A stretch of DNA of 64,000 bases from Chitinophagales bacterium (GTDB lineage Bacteria; Bacteroidota; Bacteroidia; Chitinophagales; Saprospiraceae), in contig JAFLBO010000029.1 of NCBI GenBank assembly GCA_017303475.1, positions 1 to 64,000 of the forward strand, read 5' to 3'. Positions 8,853 through 17,239 of this stretch are shown piece after piece. A program made the translations under genes and the position numbers. Position 1 is the stretch's first letter, and every line of letters starts with the position of its first letter. The notes below the pieces were generated by a model. The model searched no databases. It had not been told where the DNA came from and saw only the letters and a program-made list of their open reading frames with translations.

Positions 8853-10967
8853 ATGAAAAACCTATGCCTCTTCTTGCTTCTCCTGTTTGCAGCCCGGCTT
8901 CCGGCCCAATTACCCAAAATTCTGATTCAGGATGGGGTATTCCGTGACGAAACCGGCGATTGTTTCACGCCATTTGGCTATAATTATCTGGGCGATCCGG
9001 CCCTGCTGGAAGACGATTGGATGACGAGCGAGGGCTGGAACCGGCACCGGGAAAATTTCCGGGAAATGCGCGGTTATCAAGCCAATACTGTGCGCATTCA
9101 TTTGCAGTACAACCGGTTTATGACCGATGCACAAACACCGGATCAAGCTGCTTTTAACAGGTTGGCCGAACTGGTGCAAATGGCAGAAGAAGAGCAACTT
9201 TACCTGCTTATCACTGGCCTTTCGGCTTACCGTGCCACCGATCAGCCGGCCTGGTATAACAACCTGGATGAAACGGGCAGGTGGGCTACACAGGCGCTTT
9301 TCTGGCATAAAGTGGCAGAAACAGTGGGCAGCTCCGGGGCTGTTTTCGGGTACGATCTGATGAACGAACCCGTGGTAAACGACACCACTACCTGGCTTCC
9401 CGGCGCCCCGTTTGGCGGTTATCAGTTTGTGCAAAACCTGACCCGCACACCCAATGGCAGAAGTTTTGATCAGATAGTGCACCAATGGTCGGCACAAATG
9501 GTACAGGCCATCAGGGAAAAAGATGCCGTTACGCCCATCACCACCGGGTTCATTGCCTGCGGGCCGGTCAGGCTCCTGAGCGCTGAGCTGGATTTTATCA
9601 GCACGCACACCTATCCATCGCCGAATACCGATCCGCCCGGCTTTTGCAGTATGCGCCTGGATGATTTGCTCCATCTGGTTGATATTAATCAGGATGTCAA
9701 ACCCTTTGTAATTTCCGAAATTGCCATGTTGGCGTCTTTTGCTGAAACGGATTCCTTCATGCGCCTGGCTTGCCCTCAGGTGAATGGCTGGATCAACCAT
9801 TATCATGGCAAGCGGTTGGAAGAATATTCGGATACCAATTGGGTGGAGATTCTTCAACGGTATAACCTGAACTGGTTTAAAGCCCAATATACTCAGTCGC
9901 ATCAGTGCCAGACTGCCTGTGGTGGGGATGTAGCTTGTTTGCCGGCGGCTGAACCTGATCCAGATCTCGTTTTTTCCATTTCAGCAGATGGGCAGTGGAT
10001 GGATCAGAGTGGATACCAGCATCAAATAACAAATTATAATGTGGGCGGCGGAACCGGATCAGGTAATCAGGTAAATGGGGCCCTGAATTTTATTCCCATT
10101 TTTAATGCGGCCCTCCAACTGGAACACACTGAGCGTTTGCAATTCCGGCACGATCAATCGTTTACCATTTTGATGATGGTGCATCCGCGAACGTGGATGT
10201 ATGGTCCTCTGTTGATAGCCGACGATAAGGATCAAAGTGATGGAGATGCTCCGGCCGCACGGGATGTGGTGCGTTTGGAGGTGAACGATACGGGATTGTT
10301 TGATGGTCAGGCGCCAAACGATGGTGTGTTTTATTTCACCTTCACGTACGGGCACGACAACAGCACGTTTTTGACTCCTCTGGAGCGACTGGAATCTGCA
10401 TGTTTTACATCAGACGAATGGTATGCGGTGGCGGCAGTATACGATCACGGCAAAGACTCGAGTTATTTGTACGTAAACGGTCATTTACAGGACCAGATAG
10501 CGCATCAGATTGCAGCGCCCTGGCATTGCAACGGTCAATCCATACTGATAGGCCGAAATGATATTTTTCAGCCTGTTTTACCGGTTTATTACAACGGAAA
10601 AATAGAGTTTGTCAAACTTTTCAACCGTGCGCTAGCCCCTCAGGAGCTGGCCCCCTGTGCCTCAGCACCTAATAATGTGGTATGTACAGAAGCTGTATCT
10701 ACCGTTGATCCCGGCAGCAGGTCAACCTTCAGTATGCAACCCAATCCGGCGCGTACAGCTACTACCCTTACCTGGGGTCAAAATATTGAGCCAATTTCTA
10801 TTTCCATGATAGATGTGGCAGGTCGGGTGCTCCACCATTGGGAAACAGGATTGAATCAGCCGTACCAGCTGCCCTTACACACCTTGCCAGCCGGCATTTA
10901 CAGCACTCGCATTGCTGATCGGCATGGGAAGGTTTGGGTGGAGAAGTTGGTGGTTGGTGAGTTTTAG
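8853..10967 (+). CDS. Secreted GH5-type glycoside hydrolase with LamG-like and T9SS sorting domains
   Basis: A 704-aa secreted enzyme. Signal peptide 1-19. The GH5-like (beta/alpha)8 barrel spans about 22-340, with acid/base Glu172 in DLMNEP, the THTYP motif near 251-255, and likely nucleophile Glu289 in FVISEIAML. A LamG/concanavalin-like module follows (about 365-605, with ILIGRNDIF near the end). A C-terminal type IX secretion sorting domain (about 625-704, beginning FSMQPNPARTAT and ending VWVEKLVVGEF) directs export and surface attachment. Substrate is probably a beta-linked glycan such as mannan or glucan (family inference only). The stop codon is followed at once by the GTCATTTAGG repeats. 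Confidence 0.88.
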   Translation: MKNLCLFLLLLFAARLPAQLPKILIQDGVFRDETGDCFTPFGYNYLGDPALLEDDWMTSEGWNRHRENFREMRGYQANTVRIHLQYNRFMTDAQTPDQAAFNRLAELVQMAEEEQLYLLITGLSAYRATDQPAWYNNLDETGRWATQALFWHKVAETVGSSGAVFGYDLMNEPVVNDTTTWLPGAPFGGYQFVQNLTRTPNGRSFDQIVHQWSAQMVQAIREKDAVTPITTGFIACGPVRLLSAELDFISTHTYPSPNTDPPGFCSMRLDDLLHLVDINQDVKPFVISEIAMLASFAETDSFMRLACPQVNGWINHYHGKRLEEYSDTNWVEILQRYNLNWFKAQYTQSHQCQTACGGDVACLPAAEPDPDLVFSISADGQWMDQSGYQHQITNYNVGGGTGSGNQVNGALNFIPIFNAALQLEHTERLQFRHDQSFTILMMVHPRTWMYGPLLIADDKDQSDGDAPAARDVVRLEVNDTGLFDGQAPNDGVFYFTFTYGHDNSTFLTPLERLESACFTSDEWYAVAAVYDHGKDSSYLYVNGHLQDQIAHQIAAPWHCNGQSILIGRNDIFQPVLPVYYNGKIEFVKLFNRALAPQELAPCASAPNNVVCTEAVSTVDPGSRSTFSMQPNPARTATTLTWGQNIEPISISMIDVAGRVLHHWETGLNQPYQLPLHTLPAGIYSTRIADRHGKVWVEKLVVGEF

Positions 10968-11200
10968 GTCATTTAGGGGTCATTTGAGTCATTTAGGTCA
11001 TTTAGGGGTCATTTAATCAACGTGAGTTGTCATCCCGAGAATCGGGACCTACACAAGCCGGGATTACGAGATAACTTTTTGGTCAAGGGAATTGCGGGTA
11101 ACTTGGCTTGTGTAGGCCCCGCTGCGCGGGATGACAACCCAGGTTGATTAAATGACCCCTAAATGACCATAAAATGACCCCCAAATGACTCCTAAATGTC
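10968..11200. repeat. Nested palindrome: GTCATTTAGG shell around a TCATCCCG core
   Basis: Outer shell: GTCATTTAGG words on the left (10968-11013) mirrored by AAATGACCCCT words on the right (11150-11200). Core: inverted repeat 11011-11059 / 11105-11153, containing GTTGTCATCCCG and CTACACAAGCC. The left core arm carries CCCGAGAATCGGG, as at 61739; the right arm carries CCCGCTGCGCGGG, as at 24443. This copy is therefore a hybrid of the two other cores. Confidence 0.85.
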
Positions 11201-11224
11201 CCACTTTAATACCCCAAACTTTCC

Positions 11225-11232
11225 TACCTTTG
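11225..11232 (+). promoter_or_regulatory. Probable -7 box for pyrR
   Basis: TACCTTTG fits the Bacteroidota TAnnTTTG consensus and lies 10 bp upstream of the pyrR ATG. The -33 element is weak (TTTA at 11205-11208). Confidence 0.5.
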
Positions 11233-11242
11233 CCCTCAGCTT

Positions 11243-11788
11243 ATGTCAGTCGGAAAAACGCTCCTCGATCGCCCGAAATTTGCGCTTACCCTTGAGCGCC
11301 TGTGTCATCAGTTGCTTGAAGACTGGGGCGATTTCTCCAACGCCTGTATTATTGGCATTCAGCCTAGGGGCACCCTGCTTTCCAACCGCATTCACGAACG
11401 ATTGGAAGCCCTCACGGGTAAAAAAATTGAATACGGTAAACTGGATATTACCTTTTACCGCGACGATTTCAGAATGCCCAGCGGCCCCTTGGCGCCGCAT
11501 CCCAACGAAATTGATTTCATTGTAGCCGATAAAAAAGTGCTGCTCGTAGATGATGTGCTCTACACCGGGCGCAGCATCACTGCGGCCCTTGCAGCCCTGC
11601 AACATTACGGTCGCCCGGCATCCGTAGAACTGTTGGTACTGGTAGACCGCCGTTTTAACCGTCACCTGCCCGTGCAGCCGGATTATTACGGCATTACCGT
11701 TGATGCCCTCGACGAAGCGTATGTGAAAGTGCGCTGGCAGGAAACGCACGGCGAAGATGAAATTCTGTTGTTTGATAAAAAACCTTGA
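11243..11788 (+). CDS. pyrR: Bifunctional pyrimidine operon regulator / uracil phosphoribosyltransferase PyrR
   Basis: A 181-aa type I phosphoribosyltransferase. The PRPP-binding motif VLLVDDVLYTGRSITAAL lies near residues 95-112, and the sequence follows PyrR throughout (IGIQPRGTLLSNRI; VELLVLVDRRFNRHLPVQPDYYG). PyrR family proteins convert uracil and PRPP to UMP, and in some bacteria bind pyr mRNA to promote termination. pyrB follows 139 bp downstream; the spacer is a repeat hairpin rather than a recognisable PyrR-binding anti-antiterminator, so RNA regulation is not shown here. Part of pyrimidine synthesis together with pyrB and, 12 kb away, carA. Confidence 0.93.
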   Translation: MSVGKTLLDRPKFALTLERLCHQLLEDWGDFSNACIIGIQPRGTLLSNRIHERLEALTGKKIEYGKLDITFYRDDFRMPSGPLAPHPNEIDFIVADKKVLLVDDVLYTGRSITAALAALQHYGRPASVELLVLVDRRFNRHLPVQPDYYGITVDALDEAYVKVRWQETHGEDEILLFDKKP

Positions 11789-11926
11789 CGGTAGACGGCT
11801 TACGGTAGACGGTGGACGGTGGCGTTGCTCTTGTGATTTGTACTGGATTTTAGGCAAGGAATGAATTCCAAGAGCAACGCCACCGTCCACCGTAAGCCGT
11901 CTACCGTCCACCGTCCACCGTAAGAC
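11789..11926. repeat. ACGGTGG-class hairpin between pyrR and pyrB
   Basis: Outer arms of ACGGTAG/ACGGTGG words enclose a perfect 21-bp inverted repeat (11812-11832 with 11870-11890). The left arm begins at the pyrR stop codon and the right arm ends one base before the pyrB ATG, so the whole pyrB ribosome-binding region is repeat sequence. Confidence 0.85.
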
Positions 11927-11927
11927 A

Positions 11928-12854
11928 ATGAAAGGACTTTCCACACGCCACCTGATAGGTATAAAAAATATCACCGCAGATGATATTCAGCTCATCTTCG
12001 AAACGGCCGACAATTTCAAAGAGGTCATCAACAGACCCATTAAAAAAGTCCCTTCCCTGCGCGATATCACGGTAGCCAATTTGTTTTTTGAAAGCAGCAC
12101 CCGGACCCGTGTTTCTTTTGAGCTGGCGGAACGCCGCCTGAGTGCCGATACGGTCAATTTTGCGGCCAGTTCTTCCAGTGTAAGTAAGGGCGAAACCTTG
12201 CTTGATACGGTAAACAACATCCTGGCCATGAAGGTGGATATGGTTGTGATGCGCCACCCGGCCCCGGGCGCCTGCGTGTACCTTTCTACCCGTATTCCGG
12301 CTAATATCGTGAACGCTGGCGACGGCACCCACGAGCACCCCACCCAGGCACTGCTGGATGCCTTTTCCATTCGGGAAAAACTGGGCGGCGACCTGGCAGG
12401 TAAAAAAATTGCCATCATTGGCGATATCCTGCACAGTCGGGTAGCACTGAGTAATGTGTTCTGCCTGCAAAAACTTGGCGCCAAAGTGCGGGTTTGTGGT
12501 CCGCCCACCCTTATTCCCAAACATTACGGCGCCCTGGGAGTGGAAATTAGTCATGATGTGCGCGATACCCTGCGCTGGTGCGATGTAGCCAACGTACTGC
12601 GTATCCAATTGGAGCGACAAGACATCAAATACTTCCCCAGCTTGCGCGAATACCACCAATATTTTGGCATCACCCGGCAAATGCTGGACGAGTTGGATAA
12701 AGAAATTGTGATCATGCACCCCGGCCCCATCAACCGCGGCGTAGAACTTTCCTCCGACGTAGCCGATGGGCCGCACAATATCATTCTTCAGCAGGTAGAA
12801 AACGGTGTAGCCGTGCGTATGGCAGTGCTGTATTTGCTGGCTGCCGGGAATTGA
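11928..12854 (+). CDS. pyrB: Aspartate carbamoyltransferase catalytic subunit
   Basis: A 308-aa enzyme condensing carbamoyl phosphate with L-aspartate, the committed step of pyrimidine synthesis. The carbamoyl-phosphate motif FFESSTRTRVSFE (SSTRTR at 56-61) and HPTQALLD (137-144) are intact. The Asp-binding C-terminal half has the expected VLRIQLERQ and MHPGPINRGVELSSDVADG. Full length for the family. No pyrI regulatory subunit is next to it. It lies downstream of pyrR, probably co-regulated. Start MKGLSTRHLIGIKNI is standard. Confidence 0.96.
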   Translation: MKGLSTRHLIGIKNITADDIQLIFETADNFKEVINRPIKKVPSLRDITVANLFFESSTRTRVSFELAERRLSADTVNFAASSSSVSKGETLLDTVNNILAMKVDMVVMRHPAPGACVYLSTRIPANIVNAGDGTHEHPTQALLDAFSIREKLGGDLAGKKIAIIGDILHSRVALSNVFCLQKLGAKVRVCGPPTLIPKHYGALGVEISHDVRDTLRWCDVANVLRIQLERQDIKYFPSLREYHQYFGITRQMLDELDKEIVIMHPGPINRGVELSSDVADGPHNIILQQVENGVAVRMAVLYLLAAGN

Positions 12855-12867
12855 ATGCCGGGAAGAG

Positions 12868-12946
12868 CTTTTCACCACTAAGTCACTAAGGGCACTAAGA
12901 AATTTTCTTCTACCCTTAGTGTCCTCAGTGCCTTAGTGGTGAAAAG
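12868..12946. repeat. CACTAAG-class hairpin
   Basis: Left arm 12868-12899 (CACCACTAAGTCACTAAGGG) pairs with right arm 12915-12946 with only a few mismatches. It follows the pyrB stop closely and could serve as its terminator. Confidence 0.8.
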
Positions 12947-12957
12947 GATCCTGGATA

Positions 12958-13026
12958 CACCACTAAGCCACGAAGAGCACTATGGACCAAAACAAATTTC
13001 TTAGTGCCCTTAGTGCCTTAGTGGTG
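12958..13026. repeat. Second CACTAAG-class hairpin in tandem
   Basis: Left arm 12958-12985 (CACCACTAAGCCACGAAGAG) pairs with right arm 13000-13026 (CTTAGTGCCCTTAGTGCC and following bases). Two separate hairpins of the same class thus sit side by side in a 213-bp gap. Confidence 0.75.
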
Positions 13027-13067
13027 AAAAAAACTCCTCCCACTCATCCCGGTGAATTAAAAAATCT

Positions 13068-13385
13068 ATGCTTCCCTCCAACCTCATCACCATCCCTTTC
13101 GAACTGGAAAATGTTTCGGCGCAAGCCGATGAGGCGGAGCTGTTGGCCGTACTCTCCGACCGGATTGAGGAAATGCTGGAACGTCGCCCGGAATACCTGA
13201 TGAGTTTGTTGTACCGCCTGGATGTTCTGGAAGAAAAAATACGCCCCGTCATGCGCCCGGATGCGCCTGAGCCTGCGCACGTAGGACTGGCCCGACTGGT
13301 ACTGGAGCGTCAGAAACAACGCGCAGAAACCAAGCAAACCATCAAGCCCGATGCCCTCGAAGGCATGGAAGGTTGGGAGTGGTAA
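13068..13385 (+). CDS. Small conserved-looking protein of unknown function
   Basis: A 105-aa protein, highly charged and helical (long Glu/Arg/Leu stretch at about 18-60), with no signal peptide and no membrane segment. Composition and codon use match the neighbouring housekeeping genes, and it is the longest sensible frame in this gap. I recognise no family. It sits between pyrB and glutaryl-CoA dehydrogenase; association with either is not implied. Confidence 0.6.
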   Translation: MLPSNLITIPFELENVSAQADEAELLAVLSDRIEEMLERRPEYLMSLLYRLDVLEEKIRPVMRPDAPEPAHVGLARLVLERQKQRAETKQTIKPDALEGMEGWEW

Positions 13386-13493
13386 ACAAATCATCTTTGC
13401 TTTTCGTTATCTGTCGGGGCGCTTTCAGAAATTATATTCTGTCAAAATTGCGCAACTTGCTGCATTGATTCGTTTTTGCCGCACAACTTTGCG

Positions 13494-13501
13494 TACTTTT
13501 G
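13494..13501 (+). promoter_or_regulatory. Probable -7 box for the acyl-CoA dehydrogenase gene
   Basis: TACTTTTG fits TAnnTTTG, 28 bp before the start codon. A TTTG at 13475-13478 could be the upstream element but is spaced somewhat short. Confidence 0.45.
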
Positions 13502-13529
13502 CCCCCGAATTTTTACCTAACTTATATCC

Positions 13530-14726
13530 ATGAATAAGCCAAGCACCGCTCGCGAAGACCGATACCAACATCACGACTACTATGGCGTTGACGATCTGCT
13601 CACCGCCGAACACCTCCTAGCCCGCGATGCCGTGCGCCAATGGGTAAAATCGGAGGTAAGTCCCATCATTGAAGACTATGCCAACCGGGCAGAATGTCCT
13701 ACACATCTGTTCAAAGGCCTCGCTGAAATCGGCGCTTTTGGTCCTTCCCTGCCTGCTGAATACGGCTGCGGCGGTATGGACGAAATTGCATACGGCGTAA
13801 TCATGCAGGAACTGGAACGCGGCGATTCCGGCGTACGCTCCATGGCTTCCGTACAGGGCTCCCTGGTGATGTACCCTATCTACCGCTTCGGTTCTGAAGA
13901 ACAGCGCCGCCATTACCTGCCTAAACTGGCTAAAGGTGAGTTCATCGGTTGCTTCGGTTTGACCGAACCGGATGCCGGCTCCAACCCGGGCGGTATGCTT
14001 ACCAACGTAAAAGACGACGGCGATTCATACATCCTCAACGGCTCCAAAATGTGGATCACCAACTCTCCGGTGGCCGATATTGCCGTAGTATGGGCAAAAA
14101 ACGAAGAAGGTCGTATCATCGGCATGATTGTGGAAAAAGGTATGAAAGGCTTCTCTGCGCCGGAAATTCACGGCAAATGGAGCCTCCGCGCCAGCATCAC
14201 AGGCGAACTCGTGTTTGAAGACGTACGAGTGCCAAAGAAAAACGTATTGCCTAATGTGCAGGGCCTGAAAGGACCACTCTCCTGCCTCACCAAAGCACGT
14301 TACGGTATTGCCTGGGGCGCTATCGGTGCAGCACTGGATTGTTACGACTCTGCCCTGCGCTACTCCAAAGAACGCGTACAGTTCGGCAAACCTATCGGTG
14401 GTTTCCAGCTCACTCAGAAAAAACTGGCTGAAATGATCACCGAGATCACTAAAGCCCAGCTCCTCGCGTGGCGTCTTGGCACATTAGCCAACGAAGGTCG
14501 GCACACGCCTGCCCAGGTTTCAATGGCCAAGCGCAACAATGTACACATGGCCCTGGAAATAGCACGCGAAGCGCGGCAGATCCACGGCGGTATGGGTATT
14601 ACCAACGAATATCCGGTGATGCGCCACATGATGAACCTCGAAACAGTACTCACGTACGAAGGCACGCACGATATTCACTTGTTGATTACGGGTCAGGATG
14701 TAACAGGCCTCGCTGCGTACGAATAG
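13530..14726 (+). CDS. gcdH: Glutaryl-CoA dehydrogenase-like acyl-CoA dehydrogenase
   Basis: A 398-aa FAD flavoenzyme of the acyl-CoA dehydrogenase family. It has the GCDH-type features: FGLTEPDAGSNPGGM substrate/FAD motif (about 147-161), SKMWITNSPVADIAVVWAK, RYGIAWGAIGAA, RQIHGGMGI, and the catalytic base Glu377 in TYEGTHDIH. Human-type glutaryl-CoA dehydrogenases oxidise and decarboxylate glutaryl-CoA to crotonyl-CoA in lysine/tryptophan breakdown, and that assignment is the best fit. Start MNKPSTARED is preceded by a TAnnTTTG box. Monocistronic; followed by a microsatellite-like repeat. Confidence 0.85.
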   Translation: MNKPSTAREDRYQHHDYYGVDDLLTAEHLLARDAVRQWVKSEVSPIIEDYANRAECPTHLFKGLAEIGAFGPSLPAEYGCGGMDEIAYGVIMQELERGDSGVRSMASVQGSLVMYPIYRFGSEEQRRHYLPKLAKGEFIGCFGLTEPDAGSNPGGMLTNVKDDGDSYILNGSKMWITNSPVADIAVVWAKNEEGRIIGMIVEKGMKGFSAPEIHGKWSLRASITGELVFEDVRVPKKNVLPNVQGLKGPLSCLTKARYGIAWGAIGAALDCYDSALRYSKERVQFGKPIGGFQLTQKKLAEMITEITKAQLLAWRLGTLANEGRHTPAQVSMAKRNNVHMALEIAREARQIHGGMGITNEYPVMRHMMNLETVLTYEGTHDIHLLITGQDVTGLAAYE

Positions 14727-14760
14727 GAGTGAGTGAGTGAATGAGTGAATGAGTGAGTGG
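14727..14760. repeat. GAGTGAAT microsatellite-like repeat
   Basis: GAGTGAGTGAGTGAATGAGTG-like run of 4-bp units directly after the stop codon of the preceding gene. Same words at 19583-19650, 32400-32416 and 58530-58560. Confidence 0.7.
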
Positions 14761-14876
14761 GGTGTTTCATGAGTCGTTGGGAGTCGTTAGGTGTTCATAT
14801 TGACGTGGAATACTGGGCTGGAGCTCGTTTTCATACGTTTATACCTAATCTGACTTGAGATGCCTCATGAGACACC
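14761..14876. repeat. Inverted repeat with 13-bp ends, terminator-like
   Basis: GGTGTTTCATGAG (14761-14773) pairs with CTCATGAGACACC (14864-14876), one mismatch, followed by CTTTTTATTT. A hairpin plus T-rich tail is a plausible terminator for the upstream gene. Nothing else is visible up to 15026. Confidence 0.5.
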
Positions 14877-15026
14877 TTTTTATTTCCATAGTGTTTGCAG
14901 GGCTGAGGTCTTTCATCTGGTTAAACATTTAAAAAATAGGGCATTTCAATGGGTTGATCTAAAAAGGGCGACTTACGTTCTAGATAACCCGGGTATTTGC
15001 AGCCGAACAATCTAAACCCCTTTAAC

Positions 15027-16577
15027 ATGAGACAGCTCTTATTACTTTTCCTCTTTCCTTTTTTCCTGCAGGCTCAGGAGCCTCTGACGTACACCATTAG
15101 CCCTGTATTTCCGGAAACGGGTGGGCTCAGGCTATTGGTGGAAGTAACCTTTTCCGGTACCAAAACCGGGCTTAGTTACCTGGATTACCAGAACAACCAG
15201 TTTGGCGAGCCTGATCAGATGAAATTTCTTTCCTTGCCGGCACAGGATCCCGGCGTGGAAGTGGGCAAGGAGCCCGACAGCAACAGAATTTGGGTAAAAC
15301 ATTTGCCAGGTAAACAGGTGCGCGTGCGTTACGAAGTACTTGATTTGCAAACCGAAACTGAACCATTCTACCAGTATTGTTGCTATAAACCCATTCTCCA
15401 CAAGGAGTATTTTCACATTCAAACAGGTCATTTGCTGGCCACACCCGATGGCTACTGGCAAAACCCGGATGACCGGAAAATCGTGCGTTTCCGTTGGGAA
15501 GGCTTTCCTGCCAACTGGACGCTGCACAATAGTTTCGGACCAGACAAGGCGCAGTCGCCTGCGTTGACCAACAGCGAATTGTCGGTAGCCATTTTTGTTG
15601 GCGGCGATTTCCGGCGGTTTACCTTCAAAGTGAAGGAACAGCCTGTGTATCTGCTCACACGTGGTCAGTGGACGCAGTTTTCTGATGATACCCTGCGCAA
15701 CCTGCTGCAACGCACGGTGGAAGGTCACCGCACTTTTTGGAACGATCACAGCGATACCATTTACTCCGTAACCTTTCTGCCCATCAACGATGCTCCATGG
15801 ACTGAAACCTCCAAATCGGTGAGCGTTGGCGGTTCCGGCCTGACGAACAGTTTTTTGTCGTATGCCACTAACAATCCCGGTGTTTCGTATGATTTGATGC
15901 GTTATTTATGGGTGCACGAGCTGATGCACCATTGGGTTGGCGGACAAATTCAGAATGCGCAGGAGGAAAAACAGTACTGGTTCAGCGAGGGCTTTACAGA
16001 GTATTTTACCATCAAAAACAGCCTGCGTTATGGCCTGATTTCGCCCGACAAGTTTTTGTCGGATCTGAATAATTTTTCCACCGAGCATTACAGCTCTCCC
16101 ATGCGCAAAATGCCCAACGATTCCATGAACTATGAGCGGTTTTGGAATGGCGGCAAGGAATGGGAAAAGCTGCCCTACCGGCGCGGCTGTTTGTATGCTT
16201 TTTACCTGGACAATTTCCTGCGGGAAAAAAGTAAAGGCGTGGTCAACCTCGATCAAATGATGCGCGACATCCTGGAAATTTGCTGGAAAAATCCGGATCA
16301 GAAGCTGGATCACCGCTTCTTTCGCACAATGCTGCGCAAATACGGGGGCAAAAAAGCCGTGAAAAATTTTGTGCGCCATATTGAAAATGGAGAACCCATT
16401 GATTTTACCAAAACAGTTTTGCCTGAGGGAATGGATGTTTTGGTGAAGGACCTCACCATGAACTTTGGACCTAGTCCTGAGGTGATTACCCGCACGGAGA
16501 AACTGAAAGATATTCCGGTATTCCGACGTAAAAAGGATGTAACGGATGCGGCGTTAAAAGCGGCCATTTTGAAATAA
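15027..16577 (+). CDS. M1-like secreted metallopeptidase
   Basis: A 516-aa exported protein: signal peptide MRQLLLLFLFPFFLQAQ (1-17), then an N-terminal beta domain and a gluzincin catalytic domain with HELMHHW (zinc His297, His301, catalytic Glu298) and the third ligand Glu321 in FSEGFTEYFT. The spacing between the HExxH and the distal Glu is 19 residues; classical M1 has 18. The family removes N-terminal residues from peptides. An upstream in-frame ATG at 14997 would add ten residues before the signal peptide, so the ATG at 15027 is preferred. Followed 17 bp later by the SH3 gene. Confidence 0.82.
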   Translation: MRQLLLLFLFPFFLQAQEPLTYTISPVFPETGGLRLLVEVTFSGTKTGLSYLDYQNNQFGEPDQMKFLSLPAQDPGVEVGKEPDSNRIWVKHLPGKQVRVRYEVLDLQTETEPFYQYCCYKPILHKEYFHIQTGHLLATPDGYWQNPDDRKIVRFRWEGFPANWTLHNSFGPDKAQSPALTNSELSVAIFVGGDFRRFTFKVKEQPVYLLTRGQWTQFSDDTLRNLLQRTVEGHRTFWNDHSDTIYSVTFLPINDAPWTETSKSVSVGGSGLTNSFLSYATNNPGVSYDLMRYLWVHELMHHWVGGQIQNAQEEKQYWFSEGFTEYFTIKNSLRYGLISPDKFLSDLNNFSTEHYSSPMRKMPNDSMNYERFWNGGKEWEKLPYRRGCLYAFYLDNFLREKSKGVVNLDQMMRDILEICWKNPDQKLDHRFFRTMLRKYGGKKAVKNFVRHIENGEPIDFTKTVLPEGMDVLVKDLTMNFGPSPEVITRTEKLKDIPVFRRKKDVTDAALKAAILK

Positions 16578-16594
16578 ACGCTATTTTTGCCCGC

Positions 16595-17239
16595 ATGAAA
16601 CTACCAAAGGCTGAAACCCTGATTTTATTGGCGTTTTTGGTCTGCGCCCTCATGTGGGGCTTCTCCAAATGTGCTGAACGTCGAACGGAATCCGTTCGGA
16701 GGGTTCGTGAAATAGAAGGCTCGGACGCCGAAGAACGACCTGTTAAACCGGATACGGTGACCATGAAACCGAAAGCGCCGGAGCCGGAAACCAAGGAAAA
16801 GGAGCATCCTGAAATGCCGCAACCGGCGAGTCGGAATCAGCCGGCCCAGCAAGCGCCCAGGACCGGTCCGCCGCCCAAGCGTCCGGAACTTACCAACGAT
16901 ATCAAAAAAGCAGATCCACCGCCGCCAACTGCTTCCACAGGTAGCGCAAAAGCATCCGGCAGTACTTTATTTGTGAGTATTGAGGGCTTAAAAGTGCGCA
17001 AGGAGCCGGGGTTAAAGGGAGAAACGCTGGAAACCCTGAAGCTTTATGAGCCGGTTACTTTTCTGAATAAAAAAACAGAATGGACCCAGGAAATCAGTCT
17101 GGGCTACGAAAAAGTAACGGACCACTGGGTTAAAGTGCGCACCCAAACCGGCAAAGAAGGCTGGGTATTCGGGGCTGGCGTGCACTACTACAAAACCAAG
17201 CGCCAGGGCGTTTCGGAGGATAAGAAAAAAAACAGATGA
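16595..17239 (+). CDS. Membrane-anchored bacterial SH3 domain protein
   Basis: A 214-aa protein. Residues about 7-25 form one hydrophobic anchor (LILLAFLVCALMWGFSKC). A long Pro/Lys/Glu-rich linker follows (about 40-120), then a bacterial SH3 (SH3_3-like) domain at about 128-200, beginning LFVSIEGLKVRKEPGLKGETL and ending GKEGWVFGAGVHYY. Such domains usually bind peptidoglycan or peptides at the envelope (family knowledge). Its stop overlaps the start of the VanZ gene (ATGA), showing translational coupling. Confidence 0.8.
   Translation: MKLPKAETLILLAFLVCALMWGFSKCAERRTESVRRVREIEGSDAEERPVKPDTVTMKPKAPEPETKEKEHPEMPQPASRNQPAQQAPRTGPPPKRPELTNDIKKADPPPPTASTGSAKASGSTLFVSIEGLKVRKEPGLKGETLETLKLYEPVTFLNKKTEWTQEISLGYEKVTDHWVKVRTQTGKEGWVFGAGVHYYKTKRQGVSEDKKKNR

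Noticed and set aside
11789..11926. PyrR-binding attenuator between pyrR and pyrB
   Set aside because: The hairpin belongs to a word family found beside unrelated genes and no PyrR-binding consensus is seen. Kept only as a question among the findings.
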